A DNA stretch of 64,000 nt from Anoplopoma fimbria (taxonomy: Eukaryota > Chordata > Actinopteri > Perciformes > Anoplopomatidae), in NCBI RefSeq assembly GCF_027596085.1, contig NC_072450.1, positions 2,035,961 through 2,099,960 on the forward strand. Reading direction: 5' to 3'. How positions within the stretch are numbered: the stretch's first letter is position 1; the number at the start of each line of letters is the position of its first letter. The position numbers and the translations under genes were made by a program. The notes below the pieces were generated by a model. The model saw only the letters and a list, made by a program, of their open reading frames with translations, had not been told where the DNA came from and searched no databases. Below, piece by piece: positions 49,614 through 61,573 of the stretch.

Positions 49614-49860
49614 TCAAGGCGGAGAAGTCCAAACAAGTGGGGTCGGCAACGGGAAGTCAGTACTCCTCTGAGGCCGCAGAGTCCGGATCTTCAGTAGGGT
49701 GGGTGGAGGGGGTCTGGAGGAAGGGTTCCTCGGACCCAGACGACCCTGACTAAAGAGCCTCTTGAGTGTCTCTGGCAGGGGTCTTTCTCCTGGAGGGCTG
49801 GTCCGGGTGCTGTAGATGGAAAGCAACAATGAGTCGAGGATCACAGATGTGGCGAGCTGG
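49614..49860. other. Unassigned sequence beside the minisatellite right arm
   Basis: Open on the minus strand in frame with the array, with Pro/Ser/Arg-rich residues but no identifiable motif. It may be decayed Ty3/gypsy sequence, given the gag-like fragment on the other side of the array. Confidence 0.3.
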
Positions 49861-50600
49861 AACCCACGAGGAGTAGGCCGGGACACCGATGGAACAGGAG
49901 TCGGCCGGGACGCCGACGAAACAGGAGTCGGCCGGGACAGCGACGGGTCAGGAGTTGGCCGGAACGCCGACGGAACAGGAATCGGCAGGGGCGCCGATGT
50001 GTCAGGAGTCAGCCTGAACGCCGACTGGTCAGGAGTCGGCCGGGACGGCGACGGGTCAGGAGTCGGCCGGGACGGCGACGGGTCAGGAGTCGGCCGGGAC
50101 GCCGACGGGTCAGGAGTCGGCCGGGACACCAACGGAACAGGAGTCGGCCGGGACACCAACGGAACAGGAGTCGGCCGGGACACCGACGGAAACAGAAGTC
50201 GGCCGGGACGCCGACGGGTCAGGAGTTGGCCGGAACGCCGACGGAACAGGAGTCGGCCGGAACGCCGACGGGACAGGAGTCGGCCGGAACTGCTGAACCA
50301 GGAGTCGGCCGGGAGCTGCTGAACCAGGAGTCGGCCGGGAGCTGCTGAACCAGGAGTTGGCCGGAACGCCGACGGACAGGAGTCGGCCGGAACGCCGAAG
50401 GGTCAGAGGTCGGCCTGAACGCCGACTGGACAGGCGTCAGCTGGAAAGCCGGCGGGACAGGAGGTGCAGGCAGCGGCCAGAAAGACAGGCGCAGTCTGGA
50501 AAGCCGGCGAGACAGGCGCAGTCTGGAAAGCCGGCAAGACAGGCGCAGTCTGGATATCCGGCGAGACAGGCACAGTCAGGAAAGCCGGCAAGACAAGCTT
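49860..50600. repeat. GC-rich 27-bp minisatellite, right arm (inverted)
   Basis: Units of ACAGGAGTCGGCCGGGACGC and CGACGGA (27 bp) are the reverse complement of the left arm. They are followed at 50440-50590 by GGAAAGCCGGCGAGACAGGC and GCAGTCT units, matching the complement of 47465-47560. The two arms flank about 1.6 kb. Confidence 0.95.
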
Positions 50601-50816
50601 AGGGACAGGCTGAGCGAAGGTCTGCGAAATGGCTGTCGTGAGCTGCTGAACCTGGTTAAACAGGGCAGTCCAGGCCTGGTTGCTGCTCGCCAGGGCGTGA
50701 CGAACATCAGCGGTGTTGGTGACAACCTTGGTCTCGCGTCTCTGGAGCGCCTCTTCAATGAACCCGAACCGGGCCTGTGACGAGGTGTCGAACGTCTGTA
50801 ATAATCTACAGACCAC
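50590..50816 (-). pseudogene. Possible Ty3/gypsy gag N-terminal fragment
   Basis: The minus frame reads LLQTFDTSSQARFGFIEEAL, then VRHALASSNQAWTALFNQVQ and LTTAISQTFAQPVPK, followed by Pro/Ala-rich repeats of the minisatellite arm. The helical, Gln-rich start followed by a Pro-rich stretch resembles gag N-termini of fish Ty3/gypsy elements. The assignment rests on general resemblance and on the integrase fragment nearby, not on a diagnostic motif. Confidence 0.4.
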
Positions 50817-50936
50817 CCAGGCCGAACAGTGTTTTTATCCAAGAGTTTGCAGAGTTACTTTCCCATGTGACATCAAAGTACGACAAAATTCTTATCTTAG
50901 GTGATTTTAACATACATGTCTGCTCCTCCAATGAAT
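50803..50936 (+). pseudogene. LINE endonuclease fragment
   Basis: The plus frame reads IYRPPRPNSVFIQEFAELLS and YDKILILGDFNIHVCSSN, i.e. the VYRPPG and GDFNIH boxes of an AP-type endonuclease. Only about 45 codons remain. It abuts the gag-like fragment on one side and another dispersed repeat on the other. Confidence 0.8.
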
Positions 50937-51185
50937 CGCCACCTTATCATGGTGGAGGGGTTTGTGTGCCCCAGTGATCCTGAGAGCTGTGTTGTCGGGG
51001 GCAATAGCTCCTGGTAGGGTCTCCCAAGGCAAAGTGGTCTCGGGGGAGGGGTCAGACTAAGAGCGATTCACAAAACCTTAATGAATCGGACGATGCAAGG
51101 TAGTGGCACCTCGCCTGGAAAAGGGAAACCGGGGCACCCTCCTGGAGCCAGACCCGGTAGCCAAACCTACACCCTTGTAATTGTC
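50937..51185. repeat. Dispersed repeat, possibly the 5' region of another LINE
   Basis: GAATCGCCACCTTATCATGG, TGGAGGGGTTTGTGTGCCCC, AGGGTCTCCCAAGGCAAAGT and GGGAAACCGGGGCACCCTCC follow one another. I recognise this as a type of sequence widespread in vertebrate genomes (LINE 5' region), but I cannot name the family with certainty. Confidence 0.5.
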
Positions 51186-51187
51186 TC

Positions 51188-51220
51188 TACACCTAATTGC
51201 AGAAACAATTAGGTGTTCAG
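51188..51220. repeat. Short inverted repeat (hairpin)
   Basis: ACACCTAATTG and CAATTAGGTGT form an 11-bp perfect stem with a loop of about 6 bases. Confidence 0.7.
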
Positions 51221-53340
51221 GGCGTGGTCATTGTTCCCGAACTACGTTATTTAAAACTTCATTAAAGAAAACTACACAACAGCATGGTATCCTTTCATTT
51301 CAAATGTTTATGGAATGAAATCCCTTGATGGGGAACTTCTTATTCTAAGTGTAGATACATGTGTTGTTCTTGTATTTATAAAAACGTGTTGTGGCTCAAC
51401 CCACTAAATTAATATACTCTCAATCGTAAAATTTAGAGGATCGATAGCCATCCACTACTCCTAGTCCAATTTCATTATGTTCTACTGTTTGATTTTGGAG
51501 CTCTTGTTCCATTGTTATATTATGCTGTGGTTACAGAGAAAGTGTATCACTTAAGTAAAGAGGTCTGAATTGGTGCCGCTGTGTTTCAAAACACATTCAA
51601 ATATGAACAATGACTCTGTAAATCACTACCTCCATTGCTAATTTAAGCAGTTATTCAGTGTATTTTGACAGTACGACGTCACTGTATAATGTCACAAAAG
51701 TACATGCGTACAAGTAAGTGCCTCGGTGGTATATGGCCGTGGCGTCGCGAAAAAGCGTTGATAAATGTGTTTGGAAGTGTACTAAGAAACGTCCAAGGTG
51801 ACCAGTTGTTTCAGATCCTCCCAAATCAAAAAGTTTCCTGGACACTGACGAGATGTTACTTATTGGATAAGAAACCAGATGATCTGTTACTTCTCAGTCA
51901 CAGGTGGTATATCATGCAGAGTATCTGTCTTTGGAAGGTTTGCTTTTTTGCTCAAGAGAGTTCAAATCCAGGTCATTGCGATCTTTCCATAAATATATTT
52001 TATTACATTTATTTCTTCGTATGAGGCTGTGATGCAGAGCTCACTTATACAATCTTAATCACCACAACCGAAATGAAATGCGGCTTAAAGATCTCCAGCA
52101 TTTTGTTTATGAACGTGTGACGAATCTGGACAACATCTGCTGATGTTGAGCGAACACAACGCATGCACGCATAGGGAAACCAGTAGGTTCGAAAACCAGT
52201 TGGCACGTAACACCAGCTCCAGCTGAACATTGATATAAAGTCCTGACTTGGATCCGACATCGTCTCAGTTACCCGCAACGAGATGTAGAAAAGGGTGAGG
52301 AAAATGCAACCATTCGCATCTGATCGTGCTGAAATGACAACTGACAGCAGCAGAGAGGAGAACATTTTTAAAGTTTGACAGCAACGATGTGATTGGCTTA
52401 AGGAAACCGTGGCAGACTGGTTGGTTAACTTTAAGTGAAACCCACAATCTGCTGATAGAGTAGTCAAGTGGAGAGAGTGCCTGGGATTATGAATGACCAG
52501 GGGCATAAAGATAGTCTTCCTGACTGAATTTACACTAAGCTTCATGAGAAAGAAAATCAAACAAGGCAAATCCAGAAATAATTGCACATTTTTATTGATC
52601 CATTAGAGGAGACATACCATGATAATTTCCAGGTTCATACTTGTATTTTTGGTTTCAACTAGAAAATGTTTACATGCTTTAATGTTCAAAAAACAACATT
52701 TTCTCATTCAATTTAATGTTGCTTCATTGTAATGTAAGTTTGATAAAATGAACTACTGCTACATTCTGTCTTTCTGATTTAAACCTGTATTCACCCTCTG
52801 ACACAGAGGGTGAATACAGGCAACAGCTTCGGTCTATGTTTACCTTCTGTCAGATGATGTTATTCACCTGGGAGTAAACTGGGCCACATTTACAATATTA
52901 ACATTTAAAACTGTGAAATGGTCGATATAATTATTGTTTAGTTGTGATCCTGGCTCGTTTAAAGGCACAGTTTCCGAATATATGTGTATGTCTCCATAGA
53001 TTGAGCATTTTAATACTTTTACAATATTTATAGTTTGTTTAGAACTGCTTCATAATAAAGAAGATATATGAAAACCTCACTTCTTACAATATGGGACCTT
53101 TAAGCATTTTTCTGATAATTGACCCAGGTCTAATTTTGGGCAGGAATACATATCAAAATTAAGATAGATTTTATAAATCATACCCATCCGTTGCAGTACT
53201 GGTTAAACAACCCTACAGTGTTGATTAATATAAAGCTGATTTCTGGTTACCTATTTACACAGGGACTGATTTTTAAAGTATTTCCTGAGTAAGTAAGTTC
53301 ATTCAAGTAAATTGACACATAAGACACACCGAAACTCAAT
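51221..53340. other. Spacer before duplication copy 2, no supported gene
   Basis: AT-rich. A 180-codon frame at 52045-52587 (minus) has an internal Met followed by a signal-peptide-like stretch (MFSSLLLSVVISARSDANG) and a GTAACT donor-like site at about 52273. No domain is recognised, so it is not called a gene. Weak similarity to the 3' flank of ZP gene 1 starts at about 53180. Confidence 0.4.
52784..52820. repeat. Perfect 17-bp hairpin
   Basis: CCTGTATTCACCCTCTG is followed after ACA by its exact reverse complement CAGAGGGTGAATACAGG. It is not followed by a T run and lies in no gene; its role is unknown. Confidence 0.9.
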
Positions 53341-53365
53341 ATCAATTGGTATTCTGCATGCTGTC

Positions 53366-56300
53366 TTAACTTTCAAATGGGGGCAAAGGTTGGTATTTGA
53401 CCTTTGACATTCTGGCCTTGTACATGACCACTGCACTGATCATGCCAACAGCTCCAAGACATCCAGCGATGAATACCAGGTTCAGATTCAGGTGGAGCAC
53501 TGGAGAAAAGAGAAGCACAACTCTTAATTTGGTCTTGTCCAAAGTAAAAATTAAACCCTCTCTGTTTTCATACCTGAGCTTTCGTTGCTCTCTGCTGATC
53601 TCTTTAAGCGCAGGGGACCCTGGGAAACGAAGTGTATTGAACTCTGATTGCCAGCTTCTCTCTTTCTTCTGCCGGAGTTGATACATCCCTGTGAACACCT
53701 GGTTTTGGGGCTGTTTGTGTCACACATCATGACTGAACAGCTGATGTACACCTGGATGCAACAGAACACGCTGTTATTATGGATCATTCCTGTTAGGCAG
53801 CAACATTTTGAAAAAGAGATGGATTTGTCATGTTTTTTTGCATCATATAGTGATAATTAACTGTCAGGAGAACATATTGGCTAATCTCAGGCATTCAAAT
53901 GATAATCTTTATGGTTTATGTTGGCACAGAGCTAACAGGATGGAACATTTTGAGCTAAGTCGGTCACATTGAATGTCTATGAGAAGTGGACGTCGTCACT
54001 GTGACATCACCCTTTGGTTTGAAGCCTTGAGTTTGTCATTTTGGCCGTCGCCATCTTGAGGGTGGAAATTGGTCCTTTAAATTCTCTTCCCAAAATAGGT
54101 TGTGACAATGCTCTCAATGGAACTGTAGTCTTTTTGTTTAAGGTGAGAAACTACTAACTAACAAGATGGAAAATTATTCAAGATTTTTTTGGGGGTAATT
54201 TATGCATTTATGGCTAATAGTTGAAACAATCTTTTCTCTGAAGCGACAGGTCGTAACAACCAAACAAAATGTGGAACCAAATCTCAAAAGACCTGAGCTC
54301 AATTCTCAAAAGAAACATTTTAAAAATGTATTCTAAATTGTAGAATACAAACAAAAATACTAAAGAGGAAATATATTTTCTGCCTTCTCCTTTTGAACCA
54401 CTTTTTTTTCTTGAAAAATTGCTCGTATTGGATTTCTCAATTAATCTTTCATAGTAAATAAATCTATTTTCTTTTGTATTCTTCACTTTTTGACGTAAAA
54501 TATGTTTTGTTTTTATTAATTATTGATGTGATAAGTGTCTCAGGTGTCTCAAGTGTCTTTTGATTGGTTGTTAAGCCCTGTGGCTTCAGTATAAAAATGT
54601 GTTATCTTTGTGTATTTGATGCTTGATGAAGCTCCATGATAAAGTTGCATGAATTCAACCATTTTTCCACATTACTGCTTATTCCTTTGCACCTTTCTAC
54701 CACGTGTGCATAAATTATCACTTAGTGAAACCAGTCAGATAAATAAAATGACATTATGAATTGGAGGCATTCGTTGAAGCATTTAGAGATTTCACAGAGA
54801 CATTAGCAGTCCTTTGCTCCAGTCTGCACCTGATCACGCAAGCCGATGAACTTGAAGGCCTCCATGCTGAACTTGAATTGTCTCTGGTGGGAGGACTGAT
54901 GGATTTCAACAGTCGGGTCCATTTTACATCTAGTCAGAGCAAAACAAAAGCAAAAGCCGCTTTAATTCTGTTCCTTACAATAGATGCTATTGTTGTTCTG
55001 TGGGTATTTACATGATGAGGAGAAGAACGATAGGTTATGCAAAATATGAAGTTAGTGAAGCATAAAGTAAAAAGAGATAATCATCTAGTAAAACATAAGA
55101 AAGAGAGACATTTCATTTCCATCCATCCATGTCATTTGTCATTCACACTTACAGGTAATTTGTTTACAAGCGTTCCATATAAAAGAAAGCAACAACTCTT
55201 TACAACCAATGGTGTAGTTTTTTTGTTTCAACAATAATGACACTTCTAAGCCAAAGTATTTGGCTTTCATCGTTGGAAATGTCTAAAAACGACATCTAAT
55301 GTTTTAAACCAGCGCTGATTTTCAATGCTGCTTCTGAGATGGAGTCAGATAGAGGGATCATCCACCGTCCACATGCAAACCTACACCCTTGGTTGCCACT
55401 AGGTGGTGTACTCATGCCTACCCATTCTCAATGATGGAGTAGGTTTTTCGGTAGTTTTGGATGTCGTATGGTGAAGCTCTGCAGGACTCCACAAACATCT
55501 CAGCGTATTCCATGGAGGAGATGGCTTCTATCTGCATGTAGATCCTGCTCTTGAATTCACACTCCAGAGGGTATGAATCTGGATTATATGGGGATATGTA
55601 TTTTTTGTTAGGATAGAACTCAAACTGGTATTTGAACCTGCCGAAGCCTTTCTCCACCACTTCAACGTTCTTCCTGTGTGCTCTGAAGCTCAGAGTCACG
55701 TTTCCACGTTTGGGGTACAGACAGTTGATTTTCACCTCCAGCAGACATTTCCTGGTGATCACGTCGGCTGAGTTGGGAACCATTGAGATTTTATTCTTGA
55801 AAATAAGATTTTCGGCGGTTTCCTGCAGATTTAAAGGTTACATATTCAGGCCTCGAACTGCTAATGAAAAGCAACACCAATAACGGAGAGAAGAGCACAG
55901 CGGTTAATGACATAATCACTCTGCGTTACCTCGAGCTCTGTGCCACATTTGTTGAGGGGGATGACGGCGTAGAAGTGAGTGCTGTTGGAGCGGATGCTGC
56001 AGGCGGTGTTGGTGACGTCTTTGAGCTGCAAATGATCCACTCGGACTCCAGGGTACAAAGATTTCTCAACCCCTACTGTCATTGTGGAATCATCGCAGAT
56101 CACTTTGGCTTTAACTAGAGAAAGAGACATATATCTTCATGCCATTTAAAAAAATACTCATTATGCTAAAAACTCCATTCAGCAATATTTTCATGCAAAA
56201 AAATGCTTAATGTAGTATTAACAGTAATAATATTATATGTATAAAAAATACATTCATCAATTTATTCACTATGTATTTAACAGGCACCTTTAAAAACAGA

Positions 56301-57285
56301 TATTACAACGTGCTTTAATAGACATCTTCAAATAACAATATAACACAGAAAGCCAAACAGTAAGGCCAGATAAAAGCAAGACAAATTTAATTATAGAAAG
56401 ATACAAATAAAAGAATGAAAGCCATAAAAGATGATAAAAGCATAAAAAGAAAAGATCAAAAATATAGTAGCAAGTGACAATTCCAGGGTTCAAGACAACT
56501 CAGACTGTTAGAAGTTGAAAGCTGCAAAGGATCAAGACAGTTGACAGTTTCCTACACTTGCATTAAAGAAAACAGGTTTTATGACAATTGGGCAGACGCT
56601 CCTTCATTTACGACCAAATCTGTGTCGGGCCACGCTTTCTTTCAGCAACCCCCGTTACCCCCTATTGGTCAATTTAGAAAACATTATGGGAACATGTTTC
56701 AACAGCCTAATTAAAGATATAATTTAAGATATTCACAGACTTTTATTAATTCATGGCCAAATTTGCAACAAGACCTATGTACATGTTTGGAACTGGTGGC
56801 GCCTCCTATGGAAAGATTTCAAAAATATTTTTTTCACATGTGGTTCAAAAGTATGATGATGATTTATAGTCACATTTGTGGCCTAGTTTTTTTTTTTCAT
56901 ATGGAACGCCCCTTGGTGGTCTATTTCAATAACACTTTCAGTTTATGGTTCAGGCTCATATGTGGACATATCCTGCAAGTTTGGTGATTGGGCAACAGAG
57001 TCCAGGACAGTCTGACAGGAGTGATTAAATAGGATTTTGGATTGAAGGCAGTTAAAGAAGCAGCAGTGAAATGCTCAGAAAACTTGCTAGCAGACAGCAG
57101 TAGTATGTATAGAAATAAAAAAAATCACATTTTAAAGATGTAATATTTAATTCTATATTGATATATGTCACATGCTTATTTGTCAGTTGTAACTAGGGAA
57201 CATAAGTAAGTATTTGTTTATTACCAGGAGAACCATGACAGAGCCAAAACACCAGCAATGCAGCCAATACTGGGCACTTAAACAT
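53366..57285 (-). CDS. Zona pellucida domain membrane protein, gene 2 (6 coding exons, 352 aa)
   Basis: Coding exons (minus strand): 57285-57225, 56114-55930, 55822-55422, 54929-54830, 53751-53574, 53499-53366. Every splice site and phase matches gene 1, and no stop interrupts the frame. The protein has the same layout: 20-residue signal peptide, ZP-N, ZP-C, RRKR cleavage site, transmembrane helix and short tail. The only indel is a missing Leu in the membrane helix (CLGAVG versus CLLGAVG). It differs from gene 1 at about 33 residues. Clusters lie at QLKDVTN versus QINQDPN in ZP-N, IHQSSHQ versus IYVPSHQ in ZP-C, and MCDTNSPK versus ICEKDSPN before the cleavage site. All visible cysteines are kept. 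Like gene 1 it is probably secreted to or anchored at the cell surface; the matrix it joins is unknown. Confidence 0.9.
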
Positions 57286-58239
57286 ATCTGTGAAGAGGTT
57301 GATGCTTCCCTAAGCTGGGTTCACTTAAATAGTAATCCGCTGCAGGTGATCGATGTGGACCACACAGATGTCTTCGGTTCCAATGCCTTTATTTCACCTC
57401 CACACCCACATTCCCTCTGCACAACTGACTGGTGAACAGGTGCTTCTGTATAAAATCAACATAGTATACAAAAGTAACTGTTAGAAATACATGAATGTAT
57501 ATAATAATAATAACTTATATATATATATATAGTACATGTATGTAATGAGTGGATCTATGATGCAGCTGTTCGGCAAGGAAGTATACACAAAGCATATGAC
57601 AAAGTAACACACTGCTAATTATAATACAGGTAAAGGTGCAAGATACGAGATTGAGTGCATTTCGATTGTCTCTTAACAGCTCTAAACATGACCAAGGATC
57701 TCTCACTTACTTGCTCTAGAAGCACTCCACAGCAGATGACAGTTGGAATCGATCTGTGATGTCCATATTGAGAGTTGCAGATGTGTGGACAGCTGCAGAC
57801 AAAACAGAGGGAACCTGGGCGTTGTTTGATTGCCCAAAAGTCCGTGTGAAGAGGAAGAGTTCAGATGGGGAGAGAGAAAGTAGGGGAGTAGGCAAAGTTT
57901 TTTTTCTTTTTCAAAGAGTAGCTTTCATTTACAAATTAGTTATTCTTCTTCTTATTATTATGATTTTAATTTTTATTGTTATTATAATTATTTCATTATT
58001 ATTGCTATTATTTTTCTTTATTTGTTTACATTATCAATATGCTTGATTGTTGCAGAGAGAAAATGTTTTGGCAGGTGCTATTTGAGGAATAGAAACTCCT
58101 CCTTGAGTCTCCTTCAATTGCTGAAGCATTACGTCCTGCTTTTTCAATCCAAGGACCAAAAAGTTCATAAAACCCACGACGAGCAGGTTTTATCCTGTTC
58201 CTCAAGACAGCGAGGGGAGGAAGCTGTGTGTGCCGAATA
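57286..58239 (-). other. ZP gene 2 upstream region
   Basis: It carries the same candidate splice donor as copy 1 (GTAAGTGAG, exon side ending at 57711) and the same acceptor-like site just before the ATG. The interval between them is about 1 kb shorter than in copy 1 because it lacks the repeat-rich stretch at 34830-35930. An AT-rich TTATTATT tract of about 100 bp at 57940-58030 is specific to copy 2. Confidence 0.4.
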
Positions 58240-58569
58240 TTAACCCTCCTGTTATGTTCATTTGTCAGAAACCGCAATGATGCTCCCGGGTCAATGTGAC
58301 CCGGTGCATGTTTAATCATCCAAAAATGTGTACATCATTACCAACACCATTACTAACAATTCAATCAGTATTTAATATATAATAATCATAGTTCCATTAG
58401 GATAACTCACTCGTTTTCATGAAAAATACATGTTCAAACCATTTTTTAGGTTCATTGGAAAATCCTAGATATAAATTGCATTAGTCTTAAATAACATATA
58501 TTTTTGTTGAATTTTTGTTTTACATTTTGAAACTTTCTTTTTTTAATGGGGTGATGTAGATAAATAGAG

Positions 58570-58920
58570 ATGAGACAACTCCTCTGTTCAAGGGAGGATG
58601 TGTCTGAAGATGAAGACCATCTTGAGGTCAATTCAGATTATGATGAAAATTCCTATTCCTCTTCCTCCAAGCAAGACATTCATGTAAAAAAAGGTGAAAT
58701 ACAGTGGTCATCCTCACCCAATATACGTCAGTCAAGACTGTCTGCTGAAAACATTATAAAGACATTGCCAAACCACACCAGGATGGCAGTGACTCGTGTC
58801 ACAGACATCAAGTCAGCTTTTGAGCTGTTCACTCCCAACTCTATACAGAAACTCATTCTAGAAATGACTAATCTAGTTCCAGAGCCTCCAGAGCTGTCAT
58901 CCTTAATTATCTGTTGCTCA
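58570..58920 (+). pseudogene. Truncated piggyBac transposase, N-terminal region
   Basis: The frame begins with an acidic stretch (SREDVSEDEDHLEVNSDYDE), then KKGEIQWSSSP and VTRVTDIKSAFELFTPNSIQ followed by KLILEMTN. This resembles the start of the DDE_Tnp_1_7 domain of PGBD4-like piggyBac transposases, where a xxFELFxxxxIxxxIxxxTN motif precedes the catalytic part. After about residue 98 the sequence turns into unrelated residues and stops. The catalytic aspartates are absent. Confidence 0.75.
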
Positions 58921-58966
58921 TGTTGTCTTACAGTGAGATGCTCTATGGCATGTACCTGCAGAGTGT

Positions 58967-59683
<717 letters not shown>

Positions 59684-60039
59684 ACTCCCAATGGTGTTGG
59701 TAATGAGGTACAAACTATATTTATTAGTATTTTTTGATTTCTAACAACTTTTGGATGATTAAACATGCACCGGGTCACATTTACCCGGGAACATCATTGC
59801 TGTTCCTGACAAATTAACATAACAGGAGGGATACAAATATTTCTTCTATATTTTCAAAGTTTGAAACGGGTCAATTTGACCCACAACATAACAGGAGGGT
59901 TAAAGTTGCTCAACCTGGAAGGGAACAACCTGTGGTGAAGGCTTCTCAAACAGTAGGTTTCAATTTATTTGTATTTTTTTATTTTTTTATATGTCATCAC
60001 AAGAGAAACCCACCCAGAGGATAGCATGTGAAAACGTAA

Positions 60040-60523
60040 ATGAAGACCCTGTCCAGCTTGGAACAGACATACTTGGAAGTAACATAATCACATTCTTCAT
60101 CATCTCCAGAAGTCTCATTCTCCTCATTTGGGAAGTCACACTTTCTCATTGCCAGAAGTCACATTGTTCCTCATATCCAAATCTGACATTGTTCATCATC
60201 GGAAGAAGTCACATTCTTTTCATTTCCAAAAACTTAGTTTTTCTCCATTTCCAAAAGTTCCATTCTTCCTAATCTCCAGAAGTTGCAGAACAGGTTTCCA
60301 TCTGTGAAGCTCAACTAACTGGAGAGAGCTGGGTTTCAACATGACATACACAGGTGAGTATAATTGTTGGCAGATTCTATTTACACAGATGATTTTATTC
60401 TTTACCGAATGTAATTTATGGCTACACCTTGAATAAGTAAGTATTTTTATGCAGGTGAAGTACAAGTATGCCAAAATTGTACTTAAATGCAGTATTTAAG
60501 TAGAACTTAGTAACATTCCAGCA

Positions 60524-60528
<5 letters not shown>
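60040..60528. other. Duplication copy 2 counterpart of 42520-44470
   Basis: It begins GAAGACCCTGTCCAGCTTGG as in copy 1, contains a much shorter CATCTCCAGAAGT-type minisatellite (60095-60290) and no gene. Confidence 0.7.

Positions 60529-60574
<46 letters not shown>
60529..60574. repeat. (GT)n microsatellite
   Basis: About 23 GT units; the paralogous tract in copy 1 (44472-44583) is more than twice as long. Confidence 0.95.
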
Positions 60575-60576
<2 letters not shown>

Positions 60577-60944
60577 GTGAGAGAGAAAGACTAACATCTT
60601 GTTTCTCTTAGAAAAGAGAACAACATTTATCTACATCTGTGCAAGTAAGTATGAAAAAATCAAAAGTGTAATTTACAACAGACCACGTAACTAGACCAGA
60701 GATAATATTTTAGCTTTCTTAGACACTTTCATTTTCTTTAAAAAAAATTGGGAAAATTATTATGAATTTTTTCTGACATTCAGCTTAAAGAGACCCTTCA
60801 GTCCTACGTCACAATTATATCAAGTTTTTAGATTCACAAGTTTTTCTTCCACCCACTTTCTTTCAATTTCCAATCAAGTGAAAAACTACACCAGCAAATT
60901 ATGTTTTGTGAGGTGTGCTGTTAAGAGCGTTGCAGGTTTGTCAG

Positions 60945-61527
60945 TGTTACGGCCTCCAAACAACTGAATAAGATACCCAGTGGCTCGAACTGGAGACCCC
61001 AACATAAAGGAAGGACACCATGAAATAAGATGTTTTAACGGGTTTTATTAACCAAATGAAACCATAGCTGAAATGCAGTATGAATACTTTACCAAATAAA
61101 GAAGTCTGCAAACCAAAAGGGACCTGGGGATGCCGGACAAACTCAGCAAAATGGAGGGGGAACCAGGCCACCCCCTATAGGGACGTCGAGGCTGGCCCCC
61201 CTCCCTGCCTGACAAAACCAACTTATAAACTAAGAACTAAACGGAAAAGTAGGACCGCCGGCCATCCCCAGGCCTAGATCAAAGATTATAGAAAGAAAAG
61301 GCTATTTAACAACTCGCACTGTGGGACAAAGGTGTTGCCGGGTCTGTCCTCCCCAAGCAACTGACTTTGCTGGCTTTATACAGCAGGCTGGTAATTGGGC
61401 GGTAGCGATCTCAGATTTGCTGCAGGTGTGTCAGCCTGAGTGCCAGCCTGATGAGGAAGCAAAGACATGGGGGTTTAGGCACAGCACAGTGATTGAATGT
61501 CTGAGTGAGTCATGGCCACACGCAACA
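60945..61527 (-). mobile_element. LTR of a Gmr1-like Ty3/gypsy-type retrotransposon (3' LTR), 583 bp
   Basis: On the minus strand it starts TGTTGCGTGTGG (61527) and ends GGCCGTAACA (60945), i.e. TG...CA termini. The 5' boundary on the plus strand is exact: duplication copy 1 reads GCAGGTTTGTCAGCTTGC at about 44860, while copy 2 reads GCAGGTTTGTCAG then TGTTACGGCC. The purine-rich tract next to 61528 supports this being the 3' LTR of an element read on the minus strand. The 5' LTR is outside the window. Confidence 0.88.
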
Positions 61528-61542
61528 CCCCCACCCTATGAT
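61528..61542 (-). other. Polypurine tract of the LTR element
   Basis: The minus strand reads ATAGGGTGGGGG directly before the LTR start TGTTGCG. It is the expected primer site for plus-strand DNA synthesis. Confidence 0.7.
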
Positions 61543-61573
61543 GGCGAATACCGGGAGTGCAACGTGAGGTCAT

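Noticed and set aside
49816..50322. TGVGRDADG-type repeat protein on the plus strand
   Set aside because: Shadow of the inverted 27-bp minisatellite.
52045..52587. 180-codon minus-strand frame with a signal-peptide-like internal start
   Set aside because: No domain recognised, cysteines without a family pattern, and no second exon could be matched. Noted only as an unassigned spacer feature.
54761..55015. Plus-strand 84-codon frame with a C-terminal membrane-helix-like stretch
   Set aside because: It is antisense to ZP exon 4 and its flanking intron. Copy 1 keeps part of the frame but no start. The minus-strand exon explains the conservation.
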